56,524 nucleotides of DNA, taken from contig QZLH01000018.1 of NCBI GenBank assembly GCA_003833135.1, positions 160,812-217,335 of the forward strand, in the 5' to 3' direction. The notes below the pieces were generated by a model. That model was not told the DNA's origin and searched no databases. It saw only the letters and a list, made by a program, of their open reading frames with translations. Of the stretch, positions 40,152-51,610 are shown one piece after another (the stretch's first letter is position 1; each line of letters starts with the position of its first letter). Source of the DNA: Oehlia diaphana (lineage: Eukaryota; Glomeromycota; Glomeromycetes; Glomerales; Glomeraceae). Both the position numbers and the translations under genes were made by a program.

Positions 40152-41618
40152 TTATAAAATATATTTTAAACTTTCCCAAAATCCTTTTTCTTTCTGTTTA
40201 TTACGAGTGAACTCAATTCTAAAACGACCAGGATGACGCAATGATACCATTGGATAAAGTTTTGATGGTAAATTTTTCCATTCTGAAATTGCCGGATACC
40301 TTTTACCATTAACTGTAAAAGTACAAGTTCCTTTATTCATATCTAAACGAACAGAAATTCTTGTACCATTTTCAAATGAAGTACAATAGTTTGACCAACT
40401 TTTATAATAATAACCATTGGAAGATATTGCCCATCCAGTAGGTTGAAATATTGCCAAGTTTTCTTCATAATTAAGGTTTTCAGATGCACACACTCCAATC
40501 CAAGCCTGTGCACAAGTTTTCTCGATAACGACATCCCATTCAAAAATACCTTTATTCCCTAATGCTAATTTACTTCTGACGCTTTGATTAAAATTACAAT
40601 CATCTGAAGCACTTACAACTTTTCCATTGTCTTCAATAATTAGTTTTGATCCACATGTCGACTCATCCCAAACATGATCGAGTTCATTATAAAATTGCAT
40701 TGGCATTTCTTGTATATCATTCAAAGTGAATTGAAATAGTTTTGTATTATTTTGATTAGCATTTAAAATTATTTCAGTTGGAATAATTTTTAGTGGCTCA
40801 ATAATATCATCTAATACTCGACCTTTGAATCTCCCGAAATCTATAAATTTAATTAAAGGCTTCAATTCTTCAGCAACTTTTTGGTGATAAGTAAACAATT
40901 TATTTTCTATTTCTAAGTTCTCTATTTGTTCTATTTGTTCTAAGGTTGGTAACCGTTTCATAAGAGATTTATATGCGCTATTAGAAACTTGTTTTGCTGC
41001 TAAAACAGCACTGTATCGAAACACTTCATATTCCGGAGTTACGAAGAACGTTTCTTTTTCATGATCTTCACAAGATAAAAGATACTCAAGTGCTTTAATA
41101 GATAATCGACCAAATTCAATAATATTTAATGGAATAATTGCTACTTTTTCAACCAGTAAATCTAAAAGAGTATTTTCTTCTGATAACGGCATTGTTTCCA
41201 CAGCTTTAGATAATAATTCTGGTGTATAATTATTTTCTTCACAATTCTTTTCTAAAATATTTTTAAGAGTTTTAATAATAAGATCTTGAAGGTCTGGTAA
41301 TTGAAAATAATCTGCTGCATTAAATGATTCAATTATATTATCTTTTGTTAAAGATTCTTCTTCAATTGATCCCGTATAAATATATTCTAATATAATCTCC
41401 ATTCCAGAATAATTGATCGTTGGGAGAAAAATTTGATTTTCATAATTTTTTTTCACCCCTTTATAGAGTAATTTATCAAATACTTTAGACCTTGCAGCTA
41501 AAATTGCTTTACAACCATATAGTATGATTTCATCTCCGCATAAAATTTCTACATCACTATACTTTGGATTATTTATTAATAATTTTAAATCTCGTCCTAA
41601 AGAATATCCACTCAACAT
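40152..41618 (-). CDS. BTB-BACK-SPRY protein with FWxxL tail (array member 10)
   Basis: 488 residues (MLSGYSLGRDLKLL). The BTB core is modified: GCKAILAARSKVF, and LLYKGVKKNYEN where others have LLYNGMKESYE. The BACK-like region is typical, with an extra residue (CEDHEKETFF). SPRY starts HVWDESTCGSKL; its motifs drift from the array consensus: WIGVC for WVGVC, GWAISSNG for GWVLGSNG, CTSFENG for CPSFGDG, VRLDMNKGTC for VHLDMNKRTC. The variable loop, SASDDCNFNQSVRSK, resembles member 7. The tail ends KGFWESLKYIL. The frame is fully open, so it is probably functional though diverged. This is the last member at this edge of the array. Confidence 0.92.
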   Translation of the reverse strand: MLSGYSLGRDLKLLINNPKYSDVEILCGDEIILYGCKAILAARSKVFDKLLYKGVKKNYENQIFLPTINYSGMEIILEYIYTGSIEEESLTKDNIIESFNAADYFQLPDLQDLIIKTLKNILEKNCEENNYTPELLSKAVETMPLSEENTLLDLLVEKVAIIPLNIIEFGRLSIKALEYLLSCEDHEKETFFVTPEYEVFRYSAVLAAKQVSNSAYKSLMKRLPTLEQIEQIENLEIENKLFTYHQKVAEELKPLIKFIDFGRFKGRVLDDIIEPLKIIPTEIILNANQNNTKLFQFTLNDIQEMPMQFYNELDHVWDESTCGSKLIIEDNGKVVSASDDCNFNQSVRSKLALGNKGIFEWDVVIEKTCAQAWIGVCASENLNYEENLAIFQPTGWAISSNGYYYKSWSNYCTSFENGTRISVRLDMNKGTCTFTVNGKRYPAISEWKNLPSKLYPMVSLRHPGRFRIEFTRNKQKEKGFWESLKYIL

Positions 41619-41712
41619 TTTTTTTTTTTTTAAAAAAAAAAAAAATTAATTTTTTAGGTGAAAAAATTTCATTTCAGAATAAAACAAATTAGTAAGAGAT
41701 TTTATAAAATTT

Positions 41713-41730
41713 AGATTTGTACCACCTTTG
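41713..41730 (-). promoter_or_regulatory. GTAC element upstream of array member 10
   Basis: CAAAGGTGGTACAAATCT on the gene strand, beginning 95 bp before the ATG, exactly as far as in member 8. Confidence 0.55.
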
Positions 41731-42844
41731 CTTTAGCAGCTGCTTTCAAAAAAAATTTCAAATCGGTTATTTTATTTTGCGTTGAATCTTTTACATAAGG
41801 AGTAAATACTGATCATTCAGATCATCATCAAATTAGTCATATGAATACGGTGTACGTCAGCTGATACACACAAGATCAATTTGTGAAACATTTAATTTGT
41901 GTGACAAAATTCATATAGACATATTTTGACATATTCATTTTTCTATATCGAATTAATGGATGATAAACAATATATTTAGCTTTCTTTTTTAATTCGGCCA
42001 TTAATTGTAGTGATCATCTATTCTAAGGTTACTCGGTTCGCTCTGTATTATAGAATTCAGGATACGGTGATACAGAAAGTTCCTTGTTCGCTGCTCGCAT
42101 ACAATGAAGCATGAATCGATAGATGATTGGTTCTGCTGTAATTGCACAATGATCTCGATAAAGAAATATCTATGGTATCAATGGACAAAAAAAACTTTAA
42201 AAACTTTGATCTTTATATACTATTGTTCCAGACTTGCTTAAACAACAGATTCCGTTCCTTAGTTTATTTAATATACCAGATAATGCACGCTGAGAAATCT
42301 GTAATTATGTCACTTGCCATAAATATTTTCATGGGAGAATCATTGAATTCATTTTAAAAACCTTATTTATTTATTGTGTATGGGTTATGTGGATACAAAG
42401 TTTGATTTCATAAGTGTTTGTTAATTATATTTTTTATTATCTTTATTTTTATCAAGTGAAACTCAAAGAGTATCGTAAAACAGAACCTAAACTAATGCAA
42501 GGTCACATAAAAGTAACGCAATTTTACGCGAAAAGTGCAACCTCGCAAAGAGAAGGAAAATGAGTTCCAAAAAAAGGAATAGGAATTTGGGAAAAGAAAA
42601 ATTAGAAATAAATCAGTAAAAAAGAAAAAAGAAAATTCATCAGAAATAAATCTCTATAATTCTCGAAAAAGTAATCAGAATTACAAAAAGTGCAACAAAT
42701 GAAAATTCAGTGATTAGAATGGTTTCAAATTTGCAAATTTGTTGTTAAATGTTGCAAAGATTATGCATGTAAAATTGGTATCAGGAATTTGCGCCGAAAT
42801 CCATTCATTTTGTCGAAATTCATTTTGTATAAGGGATGTTTTGC

Positions 42845-43120
42845 CGAAGCGACATTTCGTCGAAAAATTATTTATTCCATTTAGTTATTTTATTGTTGTT
42901 ATACTACTAAATACATAAAGAAATCTTTTCTAGAAAAATATTTGAATTAGATGATTTTTATTAAATTTATCTCGTTGTTTATAATACATTAATATTTACT
43001 TTTTCGTGAATAAATGTTTTCAGAAAATAAAGTTGCTTAGCAATTAATATCATAATATCCTGAAAAAAAAATCTAAAAATAATTTTATATATCGCTACCG
43101 TTTCGGCGAAATGTACCGCA
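42845..43120. repeat. Inverted pair of CATTTCGNCGAAA motifs
   Basis: GCGACATTTCGTCGAAA near 42850 and TTTCGGCGAAATGTACC near 43103 are imperfect inverted repeats about 250 bp apart, with TTGCCGAA and GCGCCGAAATCC close by. It may be the ends of an eroded element. Open frames here (42979-43215 minus, 43128-43427 plus) have no recognisable content. The stretch 41731-42844 holds no gene. Confidence 0.4.
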
Positions 43121-43617
43121 ATCAAATTTGATGCCATTTTTGCATTTTTGTAATTCCGATTACTTTTTCGAGAACTGTATGTATTTGCCAAGAACCCGAT
43201 CGGAGTGTGAAACATTATTAAACGTCCATCGAATGTATGCCTTTCGTGTGCCTTTCTGTTATAAGATGGTTTTGCACAAATTAATTTTAAAATGTCGCAT
43301 GATTATAAACTTACTTAATAGCAATTTTTGTATCAAAATTGGTATTCATGATCATCAGAAAATCGGAATAGGCGGAAAAATGGTCTATCGAAAAATCAAA
43401 TTATCTTCACACCTTTCAAAAGGCTAAGCTTTTAATTGAGCCACAAATTTAATGAAAGTGTTCCGATTTTTTCGAATTCTTCAACATATAAGGCCATAAG
43501 GGTTTTTTATATTTATATCAAGGCTTAAACGTAAGCGTTTATATTAGCGCGTTTTATTCAAATGGCTTTTAGTTTCTTTTATAATAATTGTAAATTAAAA
43601 ACTATAGAATATGACAT

Positions 43618-43640
43618 CCCTATAAAAAATTTATTCCGTG
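43618..43640. repeat. Single CCCTATAAAAAATTTATTCCG end
   Basis: A lone copy of the MITE terminus 63 bp before the complete element at 43681. No partner end was found. Confidence 0.5.
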
Positions 43641-43680
43641 GTTTTTTTTATTCCGAGTTATTTTCGTAAACGTATCATAT

Positions 43681-43777
43681 CCCTATAAAAAAAATTCTGG
43701 AAAAACTCCGATAAATGCAAGTTTTTATTCAAGAAACTCAGGCACGTGATCATTTTCCGAAATATTTTTTTATAGGG
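43681..43777. mobile_element. CCCTATAAAAAA MITE, copy 2 (opposite orientation)
   Basis: 97 bp. It starts CCCTATAAAAAAAATTCTGG and ends TTTTTTATAGGG. The inside is the reverse complement of the 12021-12129 element (AAACTCCGATAAA, GAAACTCAGGCACGTGATCA). TAT flanks both ends (43678-43680, 43778-43780), again a 3-bp duplication. Confidence 0.75.
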
Positions 43778-45991
43778 TATTCAAAATTATCCATTTTATT
43801 TTCCCGTAAATAGGCCATATTTCACGGAGTTTTTATAGTTTTATGGAAATTACGATAAAATGGAATTTTTTTATAATGATAACATGCTAATCTTAATTCG
43901 CTTAGACTGATTTACTTAAAAATGTGTATAAACTGTAGATAAGGAAATTCTAAATTTAAATTTATTATCTTTAACATTTGATATGCAAATTAAATAAATC
44001 TACGTATTACGATATTTAATTGTAAATCTTGAAGGAAGATAACTTGTACAGTGCGATTTTTTTAAAGTAATACGCGTCGATACTAGTTAGATACTTGTTT
44101 TGATGTACCGAAAAAAAAATATTTTAAAAGGTTTCATGAAGTATCATAATAGATAATTAGCCGATTCAATAATAAACTAATAGTAAAGTTGTTATTACTT
44201 TAGCCAACAAATTTATTCTCCGATTCAAATAAATGAATATTTTTTTTTTTTTTTGTGCAATTAATAATCTAAATAGTTTTTTCATAATACATTTCTGAAA
44301 GTTTGAAACTAAATTTGAAACATAAAAAGCTTTTAATCATATTATCTTTTATTTCAAAGACTTCCAACATATTAAAGGAATTTTTCGCTAAATACGGTGA
44401 TTTTCCAATATCTCGGAATTTAAACCCGCAGAACTGATTGCGGAATTAATTGAGATTTCCGGCACCGGATAATCAAACAAACCAGGAAAAATATTGCTAC
44501 GTTTTTTCGGCTAAACTACATCCATAATCTCCTTTCCATCACTATAAAAAAAAAAAGGTACATTTATTTATTTTCTCACAAACTTACGGATTTTTTTTTT
44601 TTCGTATTTTAATTTCGAATTTAGATTAGTGCTTTGATGATCAAATATCTGAATCATACGATTTGATAAATGATCCGATTATTGCGTTTATGTCTACACT
44701 AATATAAGTAAATATAAATCTGTCCATTTTTAATGATCGTAAGGTTGGATAGATGAGTTAAAAAAGTTTGTCAGAAATCGGGCTGAAAAAAGTTGGTAAA
44801 TTTCACGGGAATTCAAGCTTTTTTTGTTTAGGTTGATCGACCAATCAAATCTCCTTACTTTTATGTGCCTTTTAAGGAAATATTAATTGTGAAAGATTTA
44901 ACTTATCAGAGAAAAAACACATTAGTTACACTAAAGTCAATTTACATTAACGAACGAAAGAAATTCTGTTATTCAAGGGAAACTTTTCTTTTTTGAATTG
45001 TTATATTTCTTAATTTGTATTCAATAATAACTTACTAATTAAACTGTATTGGTTTTTACATAAATGATTAATTTGTCTGAATGAATGCTATTGGTTAACA
45101 ATTTATAGATGACGCCTATCATAGGCTAAACTATTATCAATGAAACTTTAATTTAGCGACAGGGTTAGGGTTCACTAACTGTTATTTGACGTAAAAAGTA
45201 TCAGTAATTAACGATAAAATTCTTTTGATTTATAAAAGAAATGAACAATAAAAAAATTTTATCCATTGTTTCATTTTATCTATTTAATACTAACCAGCCT
45301 AACAGCCTCAAGGTATTCGAAAAAAATATCACGTGTAACTGTAACCGTTTGGTAGTACATGACTAAATGCCTTTCATTTATCAGAAAATGGTAATAATGT
45401 AACATTCTTCTTGCATATTAAAAAAAAAAAAAAAAAATTTTTTTTTTCTCCCACTTTTTGGATTTCGACTTAAAAAAAAAAAAAGCTTTTTTTGTCTAAA
45501 AAAAAAAAAAAATTGATACGACAGTTTCAAATATATTACATAAAAAAATTTTCTTTAAAAGGAGTCTGTTTATCATCATTGTATTATACATATTTTTTTT
45601 TTTTAATCAAAAAATATATCAATCAATCATTTCATTTTAATTCATTCATTACGTTAAAATTTTTCTCTTATCGTTTAAGGCGAGTTATTTAAAATTTTCT
45701 TAGCTAATTAATGATGACATCATTTTTAAGTAACAAATCAAAAAATTACAAGAACTAACGATAAAATTTTGTTTATCATAGACCTCGCACATATTTTATT
45801 TGAAAATAATTACTTTTAAAAAAAGATAATTTCATAATTTTTACGCTTTTCATTGATTTCTTAATAGATTAAATAGCAACTTTTCGTATTGGTATGATAA
45901 TATCTTTTTGAATATTTTAAAATAATACAAATTTCCAAATATTGATAATTCTCATTTTTTTATCTTCGAATCTAGTACATAATATACGACA
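43778..45991. other. Intergenic, no gene seen
   Basis: 2.2 kb of AT-rich DNA with several A/T homopolymers (44240, 45420-45515). The 66-codon frame at 45492-45692 is low complexity. Confidence 0.5.
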
Positions 45992-47816
45992 ATGTCAACG
46001 AGAATAATCCCTCACTTATATTGGTACCATTCAAGGTATGTTTATTTTTTTTGTAAGATTAATTGAGCAAGGCAATTTCTACCAAAATAAATTTGATTTT
46101 TTTTTTAAAAGATAAGTGAGGTGTGTTTATTCTATAATTTTTTCTAAAGATTGATAATCCTTTGATCATAATATAATAATTCTTGTTTCTACACTTAGGA
46201 GGATTAACCCTAAAAGAGTAATTACTAATTCAACACCTATCCTCAATGAACATTGTCTAATACGAATTTTTGAATTACTTGCCGAGGACTCAAATTCATT
46301 ATTTTGTTGTGCATTAGTGAGTCGTTTTTGGTGTATATATGCACTTCCTATCCTATGGCGAAATCCTTGGTTTTACATCAAGAACTCGGGAACCGGTTCG
46401 GATAGATGGCGTACCGGATTAATAACGACGTATGTCGCAACGTTACCACAATCTTCAAAGGATATCTTATCTCGAGCTGGAATAAAACCACCATGTATTA
46501 CTGAGAATCCGGTTTTTGATTACTCATGTTTTTTAAAGGGTTTGCATATTTGTTCTTTGGAAGTTCATGTTATTTTTTGGATTTTATTAGTTACAGGAGT
46601 TACTATTGAAAATGGGAGGATTATAGTAATAAATCCTACTCTTAGAAAAAAAATATTTATAGTTATTCAAGAATTAATGAGACTTTTCTTTAGAAAATCT
46701 AGCGTTTTATATAATTTAAACGCAGGATCAGGAATTATAGTTCCCGAAATTTTGGCGAATGTGATAACCGAAATTCCTGAAGCAAAGAAAGTTTTAAAAA
46801 AATTAAGAACATTCACTTGTGGATCAACCGTTAATACGACTAAATTTATGGCTAAAATAGTATCAACACTTTCAAATTATAGTCGAAATATTCAACAATT
46901 AGAAATTCATCCATATGAAGATATAAATGAATTATCTAAATTAATTAGCGTTCAAAAATATTTATCAACAATAAGTATGGAAGAAAATCTAACATCAGGA
47001 AATATTCGACAAATATCTTGGAAAAATACAAACGGCGCTCCTTATGAAATAATTAAAAAAGCACAATTTATAACACGTTTAACTATTGGTAGAATGTATT
47101 TTCCTATTGAAGAATTATCAAATTTTGTGAACCTTGAAGAATTAATTTTATCATCATTTGGTGATCAAGATTATCCACGATCCAAATGGATTCAATTAAC
47201 AGGAGTTTCTTTAAAAAAGTTAAAATTATTTTACTTTTGTAGTGTTAATTCAACAATATATCTTGATATATTTGCAAATTTTATTAAAAATTGTAAAAAA
47301 TTACAACACATTATAATACATAGTCACAAGTTATCAGATCCTAAAAATTCTGGATTATTGATCGATAATATCGCACAATATTGTCCAGATATTTTATTAT
47401 ATGAGGGACCTATCTTACAAGAAAATATAAAGGAATTGACGAAATTATTACAATCTTGTAATAAATTAAAATCCTTACATTTACGACCATCAAAAGGAAT
47501 TTCTGATACGATAAATCAAGCAACATCACCATCTAATCAAGGAAATACTACTGATAGAAAGATGAATTTTGATGTCATATTAAAGGAGATTACGGAGAAA
47601 CAACCACAAAGTTTACATAATCTAAGAATATCTGATGGATGGAAAATATCAGCGGAGGCGTTTGAAAAATTTTTAGAAAGTCGTGAGAAAATATCTAGAC
47701 CTGTTTGTTTTTATTGGAACCCTACTGTTCATTTTACAGGAAAAATGGAAGAAGTTTGTAAGATGTATCATCGATATGGAGTATTAAGGCAATATGTTAG
47801 TCATGTATTTTATTGA
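45992..47816 (+). CDS. F-box/leucine-rich protein, two exons
   Basis: Exons 45992-46035 (MSTRIIPHLYWYHS) and 46199-47816 flank a 163-nt intron (AG|GTATG donor, ACTTAG acceptor); the join is in frame and gives 553 residues. Residues about 28-65 form an F-box (LNEHCLIRIFELLAEDSN, CCALVSRFWCIYALPILWRN). The remainder carries irregular leucine-rich stretches (VNLEELILSSFGDQ, NCKKLQHIIIHS, SCNKLKSLHLRPS), as in the F-box/LRR families of Rhizophagus. F-box proteins bind SKP1 in SCF ubiquitin ligases and recruit targets through the repeats. The first exon is short, and without it the F-box would be cut, which supports the splice. The last residues (RYGVLRQYVSHVFY) resemble the usual end of this family, from memory. 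Confidence 0.85.
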
Positions 47817-49682
47817 TAGAGTGAATAGAGTATAATTATTTCATTTGAATATTTTTTGTATTATATCATTTCATATTAATAAAGGTTTTTTTTCTTCCTT
47901 TTTTTTTTTAATAAATAAATTGCGTGTTCCGAGTGAAACCTTTTTTAATTTTACTAAGAGATATTGTGAGATTGGATTACTTACCTAGTCTTTTTTTATT
48001 TCAAGTAGATTTACGTAAGGATTTACGTAACCTATGAATATGCGCATCAAGCTCCGTAGAAGAAAGACTAGATTAGTAAGGATTCGCATCTTCAAGCGTT
48101 CCTATAGAAATTTTAACGATCACGTGTTTCATGTGCGTGTTAATGTTGATGATTAACATGCTTAGATGATCATGATTTTTTAACTTGGAATTAATCAACA
48201 CCCCAGGTTAGTGAATAGATATTTTTATGGTTAGTAAATTCTTTTATAATGATGGAGTGATGGCGTAACAGAAAAAAATTTCTAACGTAACAATTTTCTA
48301 TTTAGGTTTCGAAAAAGTATTGAGTGGGGAAAACACACTAAACGATTAAATGACGAGTGGAAAAAGTAATATTGATAGTAATTAAAAAACAACTAAAGCT
48401 ATGAATGCGGTAGCATATAATCACAAGCTCGAGTGTCTGATCGAAATATGTAATTAAGATGGGTACCTATTTATTACTATTATCTATCTTTTTTAAAAAA
48501 AAGGGCGTAACGTTATGATATTATAGATCACTGGTTAAGAAAAAAAAAATGCCAACCAATGGTATGCTTCTTCAGCTGGAGCTATTCAAAAAAGGAAAGA
48601 ACTATGTATTTAGATCCATCTTTTTAATGAATTCGTGTTAGTCTACGGCAGAGTAGTAAATTTATGCCGTGACCTGACTGACCCGTTGATATCATTGATA
48701 TATTTGGTTTGGATTCTGTGATATGACGTCTACAATACCAGTAAGAGACAATTAACTATTTTTTTCGTTCTACCTCTCGTCGACCTTGAAAATATCGTCA
48801 AATGTATAATTCCCTTATCTCCAAGGTATTTATCAAATTGCTGGTTTCCCTATAAATAACCTATATAATAATTTATTTAATCAGACATATAAGCCTCTGA
48901 TGAGAAAAAGGAAAAAAATAATGGACTTACTGTGACATATTTGGGTTAAATTTCGGCTTTTCAATTTGAGCAATAGTTTATTCAAACATTGAAATTAAAC
49001 TAGGTTTTTCGCATCCCGAATTCGATTTTTTTTTTTTTTTTGTGGATTCTTTAAAATTTAATATGTATATTCCATAATTATATCAAATTTTTAATAACCT
49101 ATTGATGCTTAACGTTAACAAATAAAAGTACAACCGCAGTACGACCGCATGTAAATCGTCAAATAAAAATAGTATCACAAATTAAAAATTTTTCGTCCGA
49201 ACTCCAATTACAATAATTAAAAATAAAATTAAAAATAAAAAAAAAAAAAATAAAATTAAAAAATAAAAAAATGAATCAACTATCAAATTTTTAAAAATTA
49301 TAATACAAATCTTTAAAAAAAAAAAAAAAAAAAAATATTTTTTTATTTGAAAACCCACATGATTTATTTTTATTTTTTTTTAATGTTCGAAAAATGGTTT
49401 GTTTTGATTTTTACTTCTAATTGATGAAACGCGAATTATTGATTTAATTAATCGATAAAAATATTACGGTACGACTATTTTAAGAGAAAAAAAGAAAAAT
49501 TAAATAAATAGATCATCCAATAGAATTATAATTTCTTTCAAAGATTGCATTTTGTAATTCCAAACAGTTGTTATTGATTTATTACCAATTATATCAAACA
49601 AAAAAAAAAAAAATATTATTATTTTTTTTTTTAATGTAAAATAAAAATTATATTTAAACAACGACAAATCAAGCATTTTAAA
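47817..49682. other. Intergenic, no gene seen
   Basis: AT-rich. Low-complexity A/T tracts at 49200-49335. No coding or RNA gene recognised. Confidence 0.55.
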
Positions 49683-51256
49683 ATGAATTTTAAGAAAAAA
49701 TATTTTTTTTCTTACTTTTCTATAGAATTATTTAATTATATAAATGAAATATACGAAAAAAAAATGATTGAAAATAATAATAATAACAACAATAGTAATA
49801 ACATGATTAATAACATCAAAATAATAAGTCGAAAACAAATTTTTTCACGGATTAAAAAATTAATAATAATATTCATTATATTAACGTTATTAAATTCTTT
49901 TATAAATTTACTTTTTGAACAAATTAACAACGCGTTGAATGATGATGGAACTAATGTGAGTTGTTGTTAGATGATATTCTTTTACCTTATTTAATAAATA
50001 AAAAAATTCTAATTTTTTTTTTCTTCGATTAGATATCGAAAATACAAGGTTTAGAAAAGATAACAATTCAACTAACAAATGAATTATCACATGACGTGAA
50101 AATTAATAGAAAATATTGTGGTAAAGACGAGTGTAGATTCCTATTGGCTTATCATCCATTAGAACAAGAATCTCAGGCAAATATGCATTTTGAATCATTC
50201 GTACAAATAGCTCAACGTTTAAATCGTACGATAGTCTTACCAAATGTTGGTGGATCAAGAATGCATGTATGTCTCCCATTCTCATTTTCATTTTATTATG
50301 ACGTGGATGGATTACAAAAAATCTTTCCTATGGCACAATTTATAACACAACAAGATTTTATGAAATGGACAAAAGAATTGGATGAAAAACCTGATACGTA
50401 TCACGCTAATATAATACCAAGAGAAAAGCCATTTGTAGTTGAATATGAAGAACCTACAATTCGTACAATTAAATCTTTAAATAATAAAGAATGTTTAAAT
50501 CAATTTGATTTAAAATTAGATTCTGTCACCACCAAATTTAAAACAATTTATTTAGGTGTAAATGTTTTATATCCTCCTACAAAAGATAATATGAAAATTG
50601 AAAATTTTATGAAAAGTGAATTACAAACTAATTCCAAAGTATTATTAATGAAACATCATTTATCAACACTTTTATTTGATGATACAATAAAATTTCCCGT
50701 CATACCTTATTCAAAAAAAATAATTGATATTCAACAAAATATTACAAAAAAACTTGGTAATTATCTTGCAATACATTGGAGATTTGAAAAAGGTAAACCT
50801 AGATTAATGACAAAATGTGCAAAAAATTTGATTGATTGGATAAAAGATTTCTCTAGAGATCATAAAATAGATAATATTTATCTTGCTACTGATTATCCTT
50901 TACAAGGTAAAGCTCAATCTTCTAGTTTTTTTAATATTAAAGAAGAACATCATCAAGCTATGCGTATGCTTAATAGTACTATTAAATTAAACACTTGGAT
51001 ATCTTTAAATGCTTTGGACGATTTAAAGAGTGATCAAGATGAAAAAATCAATAAAGAGTTAAAAGGAAGCGGAATACAAGGAATTTTTGATAAATTGGTT
51101 TTAATTAATGCTGATTGGTTTGTTTCTGGACCTATAGGTTGTGCAAGAATACAAAGTAGGTACACAAGACGTATTAGATATGCTAGGGAGAAATTGAAAA
51201 ATTCTGGAAATACCAAAATCGAGAATATTTCAACTTTGTGGGGAAACGTAGATTGA
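49683..51256 (+). CDS. Type II membrane protein, O-fucosyltransferase-like, two exons
   Basis: Exons 49683-49955 and 50033-51256 with a 77-nt intron (AAT|GTGAGT, CGATTAG), phase 0; 498 residues. The short cytosolic N-terminus holds a run of asparagines (about 31-40) and is followed by one membrane helix (about 60-77, IIIFIILTLLNSFINLLF): type II topology as in Golgi glycosyltransferases. The luminal domain has CRFLLAYHPLEQESQAN, RLNRTIVLPNVGGSRMH and, near residue 315, AIHWRFEKGK followed by IYLATDYPLQG. The H-x-R motif is the donor-binding signature of O-fucosyltransferase and related GT-B enzymes. The acceptor and the sugar cannot be told from sequence. An intact catalytic frame and a complete anchor suggest an active enzyme. 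Confidence 0.75.
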
Positions 51257-51610
51257 TTTTTAATGTAAGCATGACGTGACAATCGTGACATGCTGTTTAA
51301 TGTAAGCGTTACAAGTTATTATGATAAATATATTAGATATTAGAATTTTAGAATAAACATATAATTATATATTTTATATTATTAAATTAGTTTTTTAATA
51401 TTATGCGTCTAATGATGACAATGAGAGAGAAAATCAATAAAATAGACGAATCGTTTTAATATATAATTTCGATAATTATAAACTATATTCACTACGATAT
51501 TATTATTTATTTTACGTCTATACACATTTCATTTCATGTTATCTAAACACTATTATTACATTATAAATTAAATTAATCATCTATGATACCATTTGTTAAT
51601 AAAAATTAAT

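Noticed and set aside
43128..43427. 99-codon plus-strand frame
   Set aside because: No ATG at its true beginning, no domain, and it overlaps an eroded inverted repeat.
45163..45175. GGGTTAGGGTT (also at 54048)
   Set aside because: Only about two units each; too short to be an interstitial telomere.
49736..49930. Minus-strand frames over the glycosyltransferase gene (also 49908, 50103, 51034)
   Set aside because: Antisense shadows of the spliced gene.
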